From Aegilops tauschii subsp. strangulata (Eukaryota; Streptophyta; Magnoliopsida; Poales; Poaceae): a stretch of 64,000 bases of DNA. Positions 34,721-45,176 of this stretch are shown piece after piece; positions within the stretch are counted from its first letter, which is position 1; every line of letters starts with the position of its first letter. The translations under genes were made by a program, and so were the position numbers. The notes below the pieces were generated by a model that saw only the letters and a list, made by a program, of their open reading frames with translations, made no database searches and was not told the DNA's origin. The DNA is taken from assembly GCF_002575655.3 (NCBI RefSeq), contig NC_053036.3, positions 157,456,627-157,520,626 of the forward strand, in the 5' to 3' direction.

Positions 34721-37700
34721 ATGAGTTCGTCCAAGCCTGCACCCTCCAGAACATCGGTTTCCCCGGCAAAAAGAAGAAGATCGGCGCGACATGTGGAGGC
34801 GACCACACCGGCAACCGAAAATGGTACTCCTCTTCCCTTATTCGCGCAAATATTACGTGTCTGCTTGCACGGTATTCATCCCACAGAAGACACTAGTTGA
34901 CCGCTTCTTCTTGATACTAGATGTTACTAGTAACTCGCGATGCACAAGGTTTCTCCTCATATACTATTTCACCTTAGCTAGAGGTCCGTCGCCCCCCGAA
35001 TTTCAATTCCTGGTCAGTTGATTCCCAATTAACGGAAGCATTCCCCGGTGTAACAGGCGCTAGTCCGCCTATTACGCCGAGGAAGCAGCGCCTCGGTGTT
35101 TATCTTAGGGGCGTGTGGGGCCTAGAGCTACTGGCGCCCGATCTGGAGGTCGGTCAGGATTAAAGGGATGGCTTGGGGGCGCTGCCAAGCACGGCGGTGG
35201 TGTGAGGTCGAGGGGAGGGCGGGGCGGCGGAGGCAGGGGTCTGGGCCGGTGGTCGCTGGCAGTTCGAGAAAGATCATCAACAGTGACTGGAGGGAGGTAG
35301 ACGAAGGCCATCTGCCCGTTCCTTATAGATCGGACGGTTCATTAAAAAAATCGACTGACCTATTTATTTTCAGTCGGCTGTTATCTTGACATGATCACAT
35401 GTGGTGGTGTGCTGGAGGAGTACCTTCATTTCCAGTGCTCAAATATTACAAAATCGTACGGAGTAGAATCTAATTTTGTTTGCCATGCAATGTTGTAGAG
35501 CTATCATATATCTCCTGTCATTTTTTTTCATCCACCTGCTATCTACTACTTTTACAGTGCACTAGTTCTGCACACACTTCACCCATACTCTCACTATTGT
35601 GTTTTTATGCAAGGGTATTTCAGACTCTGCTGCTATGAGAGAAGCAAAAAAGAAAAGAGAGAAGTCGCTCCAGCGTCGTACGCGGATAGGCCAGACACGT
35701 TTCAGCCTTATAATAGGTGCAGTGTCAGCAGATGGAGAAGGTAGATGTAGCTCTGGAGTTGATGACCTCGCTCGCAATGAACCACAATCCCAGGTGCTTG
35801 TTTTAACTTTGCGGTGTCATATGTGGTTGCATGTTCCATATGGTGTCTAGCTTGTGTTCGAAAGGCCGAAGTCGGTCTTTATTAAGATAAGGAAACATAT
35901 TTTTTATATGAACCACCATCACGTGAGCACCAGAAGACAAATAGCTAGTCAGGGCACTGGCCGAGCCAGTGACAAGCCCAGCAAAGAGAGGCATCACCTA
36001 GAAGCCAACTAAAAAGCCGTGATGGTGGCGAAGCAGCCCGCCTCCCACCGGGATCTCAGGTCCTAGATGATCATGCTCACCACTCCAATCAGATGTCTAG
36101 CTTGCATTGCTTCCAATTTGGTTAAATTGCATCTGCTTAGCTTACACATTATACCTTTGAATATGACATGCCTTTCTGTTTTTGGTACATACTAGTACAT
36201 CTATGTATTAACCATGTTCTTACATCAAACTAATGTTCTTGTGTATCCCTCATCAATCACTTATGATGAGGCAGTCAAGCAAGTGGAATACTCCTCATTT
36301 AAAGAATGCAGCGTCAGCCTCCCGACATGATTCTCAAGAAACAGCAAGGCTAGATGAAGATAGTGAACGTAGCTCTGTAGTTGATTACCGCATTTCCCCT
36401 ACACTAGCATCGCAGGTGCTTGCTCTAACTTGGCAGCGTGATATGTGGTTGCATGTTGCATATGGTGTCTAGATTGTAATTCTTCCAATCTGGTTAAACT
36501 GCATGTGCTATTCTGCTTAGCTTATACATTATACCTGTTAATGTGACATGCCTTCCTGTATTTAGTACATAGTACATCTGTCTATTACGCATGTCCTCAC
36601 AGAAAACTATTGTTTTTTTGTATCCCGCATAAATCAATATGACGAGACACCTTCAGTATATGAAGTGTGATATTAGTTGCATCTTTGATATGATTTATAG
36701 TATGCGCTGCTTCTAATTTGTTGAAATGCCATTTATGATGTGACACTTTTAACTTGGCAGAGTCATATTGGTTGCATCTTTCACGTGGTGTCTAGCTTGC
36801 ATTGCTTCTTATTTGGTGAAATGGTTTCTGCTTAGTTTACACAAACAGTTGTGAATATGCCATGCCGTCCTGTTTTTCGTATTATTCCATCCTGGAATCA
36901 TGTGTTTGCCTTACATCAAAGTAGTGATTGTCAGTATCATGCACGAATGAGTTCTGAAGAGTGAATTTTATTGCTTTTTCTTGTCGGTTTTACTTGACAA
37001 TTCAAAATCAATAAAGCGGAAGGAAGTTAGCAAGGCAGCAGATGAAGGTGCTCCTTCCAAATGAAGGGCCTCTACAGATTCTACTCCTCCATCCCCCCAA
37101 GATGATTTCCAAGACAACACATGCATAGACACTCAACGTAGATGTGTTGGTGATGAGCACATCTCCCCTAGTGCACCATCACAGGTGCTCCCTCTAACTT
37201 GGCACTATTATATGTGGTTGCATGTTATGTATGATGTCTAGCTTGTATTGCTTCTAATTTTGTTGAATTGCATCTGCTTACTTTACACATTATACTTATG
37301 ACTAAGACACGTGTTCCTGTTTCTAGAACATACAATATCTGTCTATCACACCATGTTCTTATATCAAAGTACATTTGTTCTGAAGAACTAAATTGTTATT
37401 CATTTTTCTTGTCGGCTTGACTTAACATGGCACAGAGAAAGAGGAAGCAAGACAGAACGACAGGGAAAGGGAAGCGGAACAATCTTGCAGATTCTGCTGG
37501 TACTGATGGTGCAATAGAAGGTCAAAGTCCAGCGGAAAATTGTACTGACAGGGTATCCCATGCTACACGAGCTGCAGAACAAGCCAAACAGAAACAAATA
37601 GCTGCCACCAAACAAGCAGAGACAACCCTAGTTGTTGCAACACCTTCCACAGTACCAGCAGCTGCACGATTTACTCGTTCGTCAGATCAGCTAGCAGCAC

Positions 37701-39576
37701 ATTCCCAAGCTCCCTTGCCACATGACACTACTTCCGAAGCACTCTTGACACAAGATGAGTTGGCAAGATCAGATGAACTTTGTGAGCTTCAACAGCAAGA
37801 AGGTAGTTGCTGGAGTCAAGTTACAGTTGCATGCTTCTTTATATGTAGTCTCACAGTTTGATGTACACTAACACTTCCTATGTTTGTTGTTGGACTAGCA
37901 CCTAGGCGCAAGAGGAAACAAACATCAGGGATAATGCTTGATAGGTTAACTAAATCTAGAGGAGGAAGAATGGAGATCCGTTTTGAGGCAGGTTTAAAAA
38001 GGCCACGTGATGCTACAGAGTCAGCCAAGTTAGCATCAGAGGCAGCGGTTGCTGTTAGGTGTCATGTACGTATCCTCCCAACATGGATTTAGTACAGGAA
38101 TGACAAAGACGAAACCCAGTTCAACACCTTCCTCGACCATTTATCTGTAAGTATGGTTATGTATGGAAACTAGTAATATCGTCTTGCTCTGTCCAATACT
38201 TTCTAGGTTGCTGATAATAAGACTCCCATAATTTTCAACAGATGAGGTTCAAGTTGGATAGCCAAGATGATGCAACCAGACAAGATTGCACCCATGTTTT
38301 CAAGTCTGCTCTGCGACAGTATCGGTATAACTTGAGGAAAACTCACTTTGAAGGCAATGCTAACAGTGACCTTGCCCAAACATCTCCAGTGGAAAATATA
38401 TCTGATGAAGACTGGAGAGGCCTCGTTAAACACTGGTCCGATCTGAAGTATCAGGTACATTATATATATGTGATCAGATCACATGTTGAAGTCATATTTA
38501 CGCATGTGCCAACAAATCTATCTTCTTGTAGGTGAACTATTCAAAGAACAAGGCCAACCGTACGAAAGTGAAATTCCAACAGACGACAGGATCTCGTAGC
38601 TATATTGCACACTATGAGGCTCTTGTAATTAGCTGCTGTTTCACTCTTTTCGCTGTACCATATTATCAGATGTATATTGACTTGTTCCAAATGCAGAGGA
38701 AAGCCCGCAAGGACCAAAAAGTACATGAACCAAATGATGTGGAAATCTTCAAGGACTGTCACACCAGCAAGACGAAGGGCATGACTACACCAGTCAAAGC
38801 CGCTATTGTAAGTCCTTAATCCTCATGCCTTTTAACTACTACTTACTCTGACTTGTGCCTTGAACTACATGGTTTGCAGCCAATGACTATTACTCTTTTC
38901 AGTTTTATACACAACTGTCTTAGTGTATCATTGCACCTTACAAGGTTTAAAAGAGAGGAGTGATGTTCCTTTGATCTTGACCTGTAATCTAGTTCCGTGT
39001 TGGACTTGCCCACACAACGTTACAATTGCCTGTTTGTCTGTTCTCAGTTGTTTTGTGATATGAATGATGTCGTACTATGCTTACCGTATTATAAACTCTG
39101 TCTCTTTATCCTTAGCCCTCAATACAATGTGAAGAAATAGACAATACATTAGCAAGGGTACATGGTCATATGTTTGGAACCTGGTTTTATTATGTACTTT
39201 GCAATAAAATACAACTATTATTTTACATGGGTTCACCAGAATAAGTTCTGTATATAGACCAAAGCTATTTTGTTTGGTTTTGCTGCCTCCTTAATATCTT
39301 CTGTTCTGGTACTACTAATGTAAAACCACAACTTTTCAGCGAGCTATGGAAAAAATGGTGGAACTGCCACCTTCTGAAGGTGGCGAGGCAACTATAACCG
39401 CAATGTCAGCTCTTGCTGCAGTGGGTCAGTACCTGTCCACTAACAGTGCCACAAGCACGTTCCTGCGTAATACTGGGTTGGTTTTTAAGCAATCTTGTCC
39501 AAACTTCCTCATGATCAAGATATGCAAGCTCAAAACAATGTTGTATCTGCGCTCCAGACACAAGTCCATTCCCTAA
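34721..39576 (+). pseudogene. TNPA-like protein, Transposase_24 family, at least 10 exons
   Basis: Exons by GT-AG sites and phase: 34721-34823, 35624-35793, 36275-36415, 37017-37184, 37436-37802, 37899-38146, 38242-38454, 38532-38624, 38697-38807, 39340-39576. All joins keep frame; about 617 codons. The N-terminus is basic (KRRRSARHVEA, RKRKQDRTTGKGKR), suiting a nuclear DNA-binding protein. Exons 6-9 match plant Transposase_24 (Ptta/En-Spm): LDRLTKSRGGRM, the Lys/Arg helix around LRQYRYNLRKTHF, EDWRGLVKHWSDLKYQ, KNKANRTKVKFQQTTGSRSY, and DVEIFKDCHTSKTKG. In En/Spm, TNPA binds subterminal repeats; a similar role here is inference. Nonsense codons: TGA 37062-37064 and TAG 38090-38092. The true 3' end past 39480 is uncertain. 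Confidence 0.78.
35600..37400 (+). repeat. Tandemly multiplied exon-intron units in the TNPA-like gene
   Basis: After exons 2, 3 and 4 the introns begin alike (caggtgctt/ccc, then atatgtggttgcatg and gtgtctagcttg) at 35794, 36416 and 37185. A decayed fourth copy is near 36740. Upstream parts (acattatacct, gacatgcc, cctgt) also repeat. The exon ends match in protein: each finishes with a Ser/Val/Asp-rich stretch and S-Q. Confidence 0.75.
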
Positions 39577-39976
39577 CACCTTTGTGAAACAAGGAGAGAC
39601 ATTGTTTGATGTTGTCAAGATATGCATGGTTTTGAAACCATACTATCAGACATTTGCTATGTTGTTCAGGAGCCTAGGAGAACTGAAGGCCAAGGTTATG
39701 GTGCTCCATCGGACAATACAGCATGAAAACATAACAGTGAGGTCAAATGAACTGAGCTTCTGAACTTCTGGTGGTGCATTTATCTGCTAGACTGTTAACT
39801 TTTATGCCAACCTTCCTTTTGTTTTATAGTTGTAATTTGTTTTGGTGCGATACAAAATTTGTTCTTAACGTGCAGCCACCGGCTGAAGAAAACAGCAAGC
39901 CATTTTCGTATAGTGTAGGGTGTTCCCTATATTTGCACTGGTGGCGAACTTTGATGCCCACCGGCTGTAGTTTACA
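39577..39976. other. 3' end of the TNPA-like gene and spacer
   Basis: Frames beginning DMQAQNNVVSALQTQV (about 39518) and TFVKQGETLFDVVKICM (about 39578) look like displaced C-terminal coding sequence, so one or two further exons or frameshifts may be present. Confidence 0.4.
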
Positions 39977-40130
39977 TGGGCCTCCTACAGGCCGTAGAAA
40001 CAATGGGCCTTCTAAGGGCCGTAGAAACAATGGGCCTTCTACGTGGCGTAGAAACAATGGGCCTTATACGGGCCGTAGACACAATGGGCCTTCTATGGGT
40101 CGTATCATCAATGGGCCTTCTACGGGCTTA
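39977..40130. repeat. 27-base tandem array, six copies
   Basis: Units start at 39977, 40004, 40031, 40058, 40085 and 40112, each tgggccttctacgggccgtagaaacaa-like with small changes (the first has cctcctacagg). The period is exact. Confidence 0.85.
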
Positions 40131-41150
40131 TGATCGGTTGGCCAAACATGGGCCAATAACAGACCACATTATGGTCGTAAATGCGCTAGAGTTGAAATCG
40201 TCCGTTCATGGGCCGACCATAACGGGTCATCGTTTATCGGCCGTATTTTGATGACGCTATCAAAACGGCCCAACGTATTAACGGGCCACAAACGGGCCGA
40301 CTGTAACCACGGGCTGAATTTGGCCCACAAGCAGAAAATGACAGTAACGGGCCGTAAGTAAACGAATGTGGAAATGAGCCCAAGAATAAATGGGCCCCGA
40401 GAAGGCCGAAAGATAACATGGGCTGGAAACGGCCCAACTGAATAATGGGCCGTTAATGGGTATAAAGTGATACACTGTTCATTACGAGCCAGTTTCACCA
40501 CGGGCCGTTAATGGGTATAAAGTGATACACTGTTCATTACGGGCCAGTTTCACCACGGACCATTAATGGGCCGAGAGTAATAAGGGCCTCATATGGGCCG
40601 AAAGACGTCATGGGCCATACATGGGCCGGAAGTTAAAACAGGCTGGAATTATATTGGACGGCCCAGATGACGCTACTGGGCCTAATTCGGTTAGGCCGTA
40701 AACGGGCCCTGGGTTAGCGGGCTGTAAATGGGCTATATGCGAACTGGCCATTAACAGGCTTGCCGTGGGCCGGCCCGCCACCTTTTGACCAAGTCAAACG
40801 GGCCGGCCTTTTCACAGGAATAGGTCTCTGTTGGGCCATGCCACGTGTCGACGTATCATAGGCGCTTTGTGTCCAATGAGTGGATGACATCTGTCGCAAC
40901 GGTGAGCTGACGCGTGTTTCCTCCAGCCAATGATGATTTTACACGTGGAAAATCCCCATTGGTCGGGGCTATTAACATGTTATCGGATCCAAAACCGGAC
41001 CCGATAGCTTAACGGTGTTCCGTTACGGTGGATGCCACGTGTTGGTCACCCTTGACGAAAGCACTTCTGTGATGCGCGATTTATCATCGTGGAAGTGGAC
41101 ACTTCCGTGGTGATAATTTTGGTAATGTCATGGAACACTTCTACGACAGC
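40131..41150. repeat. CACTA right subterminal region rich in GGGCC
   Basis: More than twenty gggcc words in both orientations from 40131 to about 40860 (aatgggcc, aacgggcc, atgggccg). A phrase of about 58 bases (gccgttaatgggtataaagtg) is duplicated at 40449 and 40505. Nearer the end, cacttccgtggtgat and tcatcgtggaagtg at 41080-41105 resemble the terminal repeat itself. These are expected sites for TNPA-like binding. Confidence 0.75.
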
Positions 41151-41608
41151 ACAGGTGAAAGAACATGCGGTGCCCCCATGTTTGGTTTTGGTAATTGATG
41201 ACAATCTCTATGGACTAATGGTTGCCTTGAGTTATATTTGAAGGATTTGTCCATAGGCTTTTCTTGAAGTCCATGTGTTGGTTTCAAGGAGTTTATGTGG
41301 TGACCAAGGTGTTATTAAGGAATTATCCAAAGATTGGTCATGTGAGAGTAGAGCTTATTGTAAGCATGTCTTGAAGAAGAAGATTGTGTGATCATTCATG
41401 TTTACCTTCAAGACATCATCCAAATGAAGAGAGTTGGAAAGAGTCAAGGTTGATCAAGACTAAGTCAAGAGTGAATCAAGTTGATCAACACACAAAGCGC
41501 ACAAGATATACCGAGAGGGATCAAGCGATCCCATGGTGTGGTAAGCATTGTCAATTACGCTTTGTGTACTAACCCATGATCTTCGTGAGAGTTCTTTGTG
41601 GGGTTAGG

Positions 41609-41790
41609 TTGCGGTGTGCAAGTTCAAGTGAAGCATCATGAAGAGATCAAATGCTTGAAGCTTGCCGTCCATTGTGGCGACAATGGACTTGTGAAGATGT
41701 TGCGGTGTGCAAGTTCAAGTGAAGCATCATGACGAGATCAAATGCTTGAAGCTTGCCGTCCATTGTGGTGACAATGGACTGGTGAAGATG
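41609..41790. repeat. 91-base tandem duplication in the solo LTR
   Basis: Two adjoining copies, 41609-41699 and 41700-41790, each from ttgcggtgtgcaagttcaag to gtgaagatg, differing at a few bases. Confidence 0.88.
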
Positions 41791-42330
41791 TGCGGAAGAG
41801 TGGCTCACCCATAGTGGAGTATGGGGGAGCAATCAACTAGTCTTCATCGAGCCAACACAACCAAGAAAGATGGTCCAACTTGAGGGAGTCAAGATCGTCA
41901 TCATCTAGCTCAAGTGGACCATGTGCAAGGCAAAGGTTTGCTCTTGATAGGTTTTCTATTTTACCGGTCTCATGATGGTAGTTGGGAGACCGGGTTATAG
42001 GATCGATTGCCGTACTATCAAGGGGGGCTCTCGATGAGTAGCTTGATCATATCGTTCATAGAGAGCTCAAACCATTGCATCCTTGCATCATCTTTGTTGG
42101 TTCTTGTTTGGTTCTTCTCTTTGTGAGTTTTGGAGCTTATGGTCATCTTGATGACAAGCTCGAGTTCATCGAAAACGGAGTTCACTCGCATCTTCTATGA
42201 TGTTTTCGATGTTGGAGGTTATGCCGGTTCTTCTCGGTTGGAGCTACTCATCGTCTTGTATCCAACAAGCTTGAGTTTGCTCAATTCGGAGCTCATATGA
42301 AGAAGTTATGGCAGTTCTGGTTTTCTCCCT

Positions 42331-42773
42331 GCGTAGTACCGCGGCCAGAGCGGCAGTACCGCTTATCGCCCCAAGCGGTAGTACCGTTGTCCAAAGCGGT
42401 AGTACCGCCTATGGCCATAAGCGGTAGTACGGCTACGGTTCCGCGCTGGTACCGCCTCGATTTTGGGTCTTGCATTTTTCGTGTCGAGTTTTGCAGTAGT
42501 TGCACGGCAGTAAGGCACGGCAGTTCCGCCTATAAGCGGTAGTACCGCCCCGATGGGCGATAGTACCGCCTGTAAGCGGTAGTCCCGCTCCGGTCAGGCG
42601 GTAGTACCGCTACTGCATTTTTGGTCCCGTGTTCTGCTCCTCCAGCGGTAGTACCGCTGGGGTGCGCGGTAGTACCGCTTATAAGCGGTACTACCGCCCC
42701 AAGGTTCATGTTTGGTTGCTCCTTTTCCCTGCTTCTTCCGCCAGAGCGGTAGTACCGCTCGTGGAGCGGTAGT
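42331..42773. repeat. Array of GCGGTAGTACCGC near-palindromes upstream of the TATA box
   Basis: About fifteen copies of the 13-mer (six-base arms around one central base) or close variants, for example at 42397, 42537, 42598, 42645, 42746 and 42761. One, at 42685, has the opposite central base. The array ends about 50 bases before ctataaaagg, so it occupies the U3 enhancer position. Confidence 0.82.
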
Positions 42774-42820
42774 ACCGCTCGTGTGCGGGCTGAGCACATA
42801 ACGGTTGGATTTTTCCCCTT

Positions 42821-42830
42821 CTATAAAAGG
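42821..42830 (+). promoter_or_regulatory. TATA box of the solo LTR
   Basis: ctataaaagg, a close match to the plant TATA consensus, 50 bases after the palindrome array. Confidence 0.65.
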
Positions 42831-43362
42831 GGGTCTTCTTCCCCAATGAACCTCATCCTTTGAGCTCGTGTTCTTCCCCCATTGTTGACCTTCTTCGAGC
42901 TTGCTAACTCTCAATCCCTCCATGGATTCTTGCTAGTTTTTGAGGGAAAAGAGAGAGGAGATCTAGATCCACATTTCCACCAATCACTTTCTCCTCTATG
43001 TGAGGGGAACCCATTGGATCTAGATCTTGGAGTTCTTGGTGTTCTCCTTCTTGTTCTTCCTCTCATTTTCCTCCCTAGCATTAGTTGCTTCGGTGGGATT
43101 TGAGAGAGAAGGACTTGGGCACTCCGTGTGCCCTTGCCATTGCATTTGGTGCATCAGTTTGAGTTCTCCACGGTGATACGTGGAAGTTACAAGTTGAGAA
43201 GCTTATTACTCTTGGGTGCTTGGTGCCCTTGAGCTTGTTCCTCTTGGGTGCTTGGGCGCCCTAGACGGTTGGTGGTGTTCGGAGCTCAATCATTGTGGTG
43301 TAAAGCTCCGGGCAAGCGTCGGGGTCTCCAATTAGGTTGTGGAGATCGCCCCGAGCAATTTG

Positions 43363-43470
43363 ACGGGTACCGGTGACCGCCCCCAAGGGTTGCCAAAGTG
43401 TACGGGTTCGGTGACCGCCCCCAAGGGTTGCCATTTGTACGGGTTCGGTGACCGCCCTCAAGGGTCCCTT
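43363..43470. repeat. 37-38-base triplication in the solo LTR
   Basis: cggtgaccgcc recurs at 43371, 43409 and 43446, each followed by c(t/c)caagggt. Confidence 0.82.
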
Positions 43471-43893
43471 AGTGGAATCACGGCATCTTGCATTGTGCGA
43501 GGGCGTGAGGAGATTACGGTGGCCCTAGTGTCTTCTTGGGGAGCATTGTGCCTCCACACCGCTCCAAACGGAGATTAGCATCCGCAAGGGTGTGAACTTC
43601 GGGATACATCGTCGTCTCCGCGTGCCTCGGTTATCTCTTACCCGAACCCTTTACTTATGCACTTTACTTTGTGATAGCCATATTGTTTCTTGTCATATAT
43701 CTTGCTATCACTTAGTTGTTTATCTTGCTTAGCATAAGTTGTTGGTGCACATAGGTGAGCCTAGTTGTTGTAGGTTTTGTGCTTGTCAAATTAATCGCTC
43801 GGTTTATTCCGCATTTGTTCAAGCCTAAACCGTAATTATTTTAAAGTGCCTATTCACCCCCCCTCTAGGCGACATCCACGATCTTTCAACAGG

Positions 43894-44004
43894 TATGACT
43901 ATCTTGATTCTGTCATAAAATTGTCATGGAAGTACATGCATGACAAAAAATGCGACCTACTGTGACAAACACGTATCATCACGGAAGTGTATTTTTTTGT
44001 AGTG
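43894..44004. repeat. CACTA right terminus
   Basis: Sequence after the solo LTR with tgtcat motifs (ctgtcataaa, tgtcatggaag, tgtgacaaac), then the terminal inverted repeat ending tttttttgtagtg at 44004. Confidence 0.88.
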
Positions 44005-44007
44005 TTA

Positions 44008-44424
44008 ATTATGATTTCAAACTTGCCTGGGAAAAGAGGTTATTTTATATTAGTTCCCTAGATGAATGGAGGACACAGGCTTATGAAATTATAAGTTATT
44101 CAAGGAAAAGGTTAAAAGATGGCATGATTAAATAATCAAAAATGGCAATTCAAAATAGGAGATCAAGTTTTATTATACAACTCTCGTTTAAGATTCTTTG
44201 CAGGGAAGCTTCTATCTAAATGGGAAGGACCATATATCTTTGAGGAAGTTTATTGTTCTGAAACTATCAAGATAAACAATGTCGAAGGCACTAATCCGAA
44301 GGTGGTTAATGGGCAAAGAATTAAACAATATATCTCAGGTACGCCCATTAATGTTGAAACTAATATTATTCAAACCATGACACCAGAGGAACACATAAGG
44401 GAAGCCTTCCGAAACACTCCATAA
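44008..44424 (+). pseudogene. Athila-B integrase, C-terminal part
   Basis: It resumes with NYDFKLAWEKRLFYISSLDEW, shifts frame near 44100-44140 in an A/T-rich stretch, and continues FKIGDQVLLYNSRLRFF, LSKWEGPYIFEEV and TPEEHIREAFRNTP to the TAA at 44422-44424. This is the region that ends the pol protein in Athila elements. It would follow 13809 directly without the CACTA and one TTA. Confidence 0.88.
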
Positions 44425-44774
44425 CCCTGAAAAAGGGGTTGGCACGTGGTACCGTAAGTAAACCGACTCCAAAAGTTCCATAAAAGTATTTTATGTCCGT
44501 TTTGGAATATTTGAAAAAATAGGAAAATAATAAACTGTCCAATACGTGCACGAGGGAGCGACAATACCTAGGGGCGCGGCCCACGCCCCTGGGCGCGTCC
44601 CCAAGCTTGTGCCCCCCTCATGGACTTTCATGTCTCCATTTTTCTTCAATGTTACTTGTCCTGCAAGAAACAAATTCATTATATATACTTCCCGAGGTTT
44701 TGACCACCGTATCTCAGAAATATCCCTGTTCTTGTTTCGTGCTATTTTCTGTCAGATCTATCAACCCAGGCATC

Positions 44775-45176
44775 ATGTCTTCTCCCTCCTCCAACAACGT
44801 AGAATGCAATGCTTGGTTGTTGATGATGGAGCTAAGGAGAGAGGTAACCAAAGAGGACGATGGCAGGGAGGAGAAGATCGAAGAAGTTGTAAAGAGCCAT
44901 GTTCACCAAGGAGGACAAGCCATGCCCATGGAGAAAACTGAAGAGGAGGGAGATATCCTTCAGCCCTTTTATGAACATCTCTCCTCATCTAAAATTCAAG
45001 CCCTAAGGATCTTTGAAATGGTTTGTGTTCAGAATACTTATGTGACTCGTGAAGTTATTTTGTTGGAGGAGCAGAACATCGCCCTTCGGAGCATCAATCG
45101 TAAATTGGAGTATTTGCTAAGGTTGAAGGACAAGCCGACTACTTCATCATCACCATCATCACCTAAGGAGACTTGA
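44775..45176 (+). CDS. Extra 3' ORF of Athila-B, 133 aa, unknown function
   Basis: It starts at ATG 44775 (MSSPSSNNVECNAWLLMMEL), although the frame is open from 44607. Acidic middle (EEKIEEVV, EKTEEEGDI), then a likely coiled coil (VILLEEQNIALRSINRKLEYLLRLKDK) and a Ser/Pro tail. It sits where some Athila elements carry an envelope-like ORF, but shows no signal peptide or membrane segment after this start. It is the only long intact frame in Athila-B. Function not known. Confidence 0.55.
   Translation: MSSPSSNNVECNAWLLMMELRREVTKEDDGREEKIEEVVKSHVHQGGQAMPMEKTEEEGDILQPFYEHLSSSKIQALRIFEMVCVQNTYVTREVILLEEQNIALRSINRKLEYLLRLKDKPTTSSSPSSPKET

Larger units (their letters stand above)
41156..43888 (+). 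mobile_element. Solo LTR (2733 bp) inserted near the CACTA right end
   Basis: It starts TGAAAGAAC and ends ATCTTTCA, with acagg on both sides (41151-41155 and 43889-43893). No second LTR, PBS or gene within, so it is a solo LTR left by LTR-LTR recombination, or a single-LTR insertion. A TATA box (ctataaaagg) at 42821-42830 gives the orientation. It contains a 91-base tandem duplication, a palindrome array and a 37-base triplication. Family not named. Confidence 0.88.
13810..44004. mobile_element. CACTA (CMC/En-Spm) DNA transposon, 30.2 kb with nested insertions
   Basis: The left end begins CACTACAAAAAAAAGACACA. The right end, read on the other strand, begins CACTACAAAAAAATACACTT; similarity continues for nearly 30 bases to TCCGTGA. 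Both ends abut TTA. Removing the element with one TTA joins KEL to NYDF in the host integrase in frame. Inside are a TNP2-type transposase (-), a TNPA-like Transposase_24 gene (+), a GRF zinc-finger gene (+) and long subterminal arrays. Later insertions (solo LTR 2.7 kb, LTR fragment 0.8 kb, fold-back MITE 0.5 kb) account for about 4 kb, leaving a core of about 26 kb, at the large end for CACTA elements. Confidence 0.9.

Noticed and set aside
39977..40130. CRISPR-like regular repeat
   Set aside because: Units adjoin without unique spacers, and the context is a plant CACTA end, so it is an ordinary tandem array.
44607..44774. Extension of the extra ORF upstream with a hydrophobic stretch as an envelope-type signal
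   Set aside because: The frame is open, but the first good Met in grass-like context is 44775 and the upstream part lies in low-complexity spacer. Not enough to call an envelope gene.
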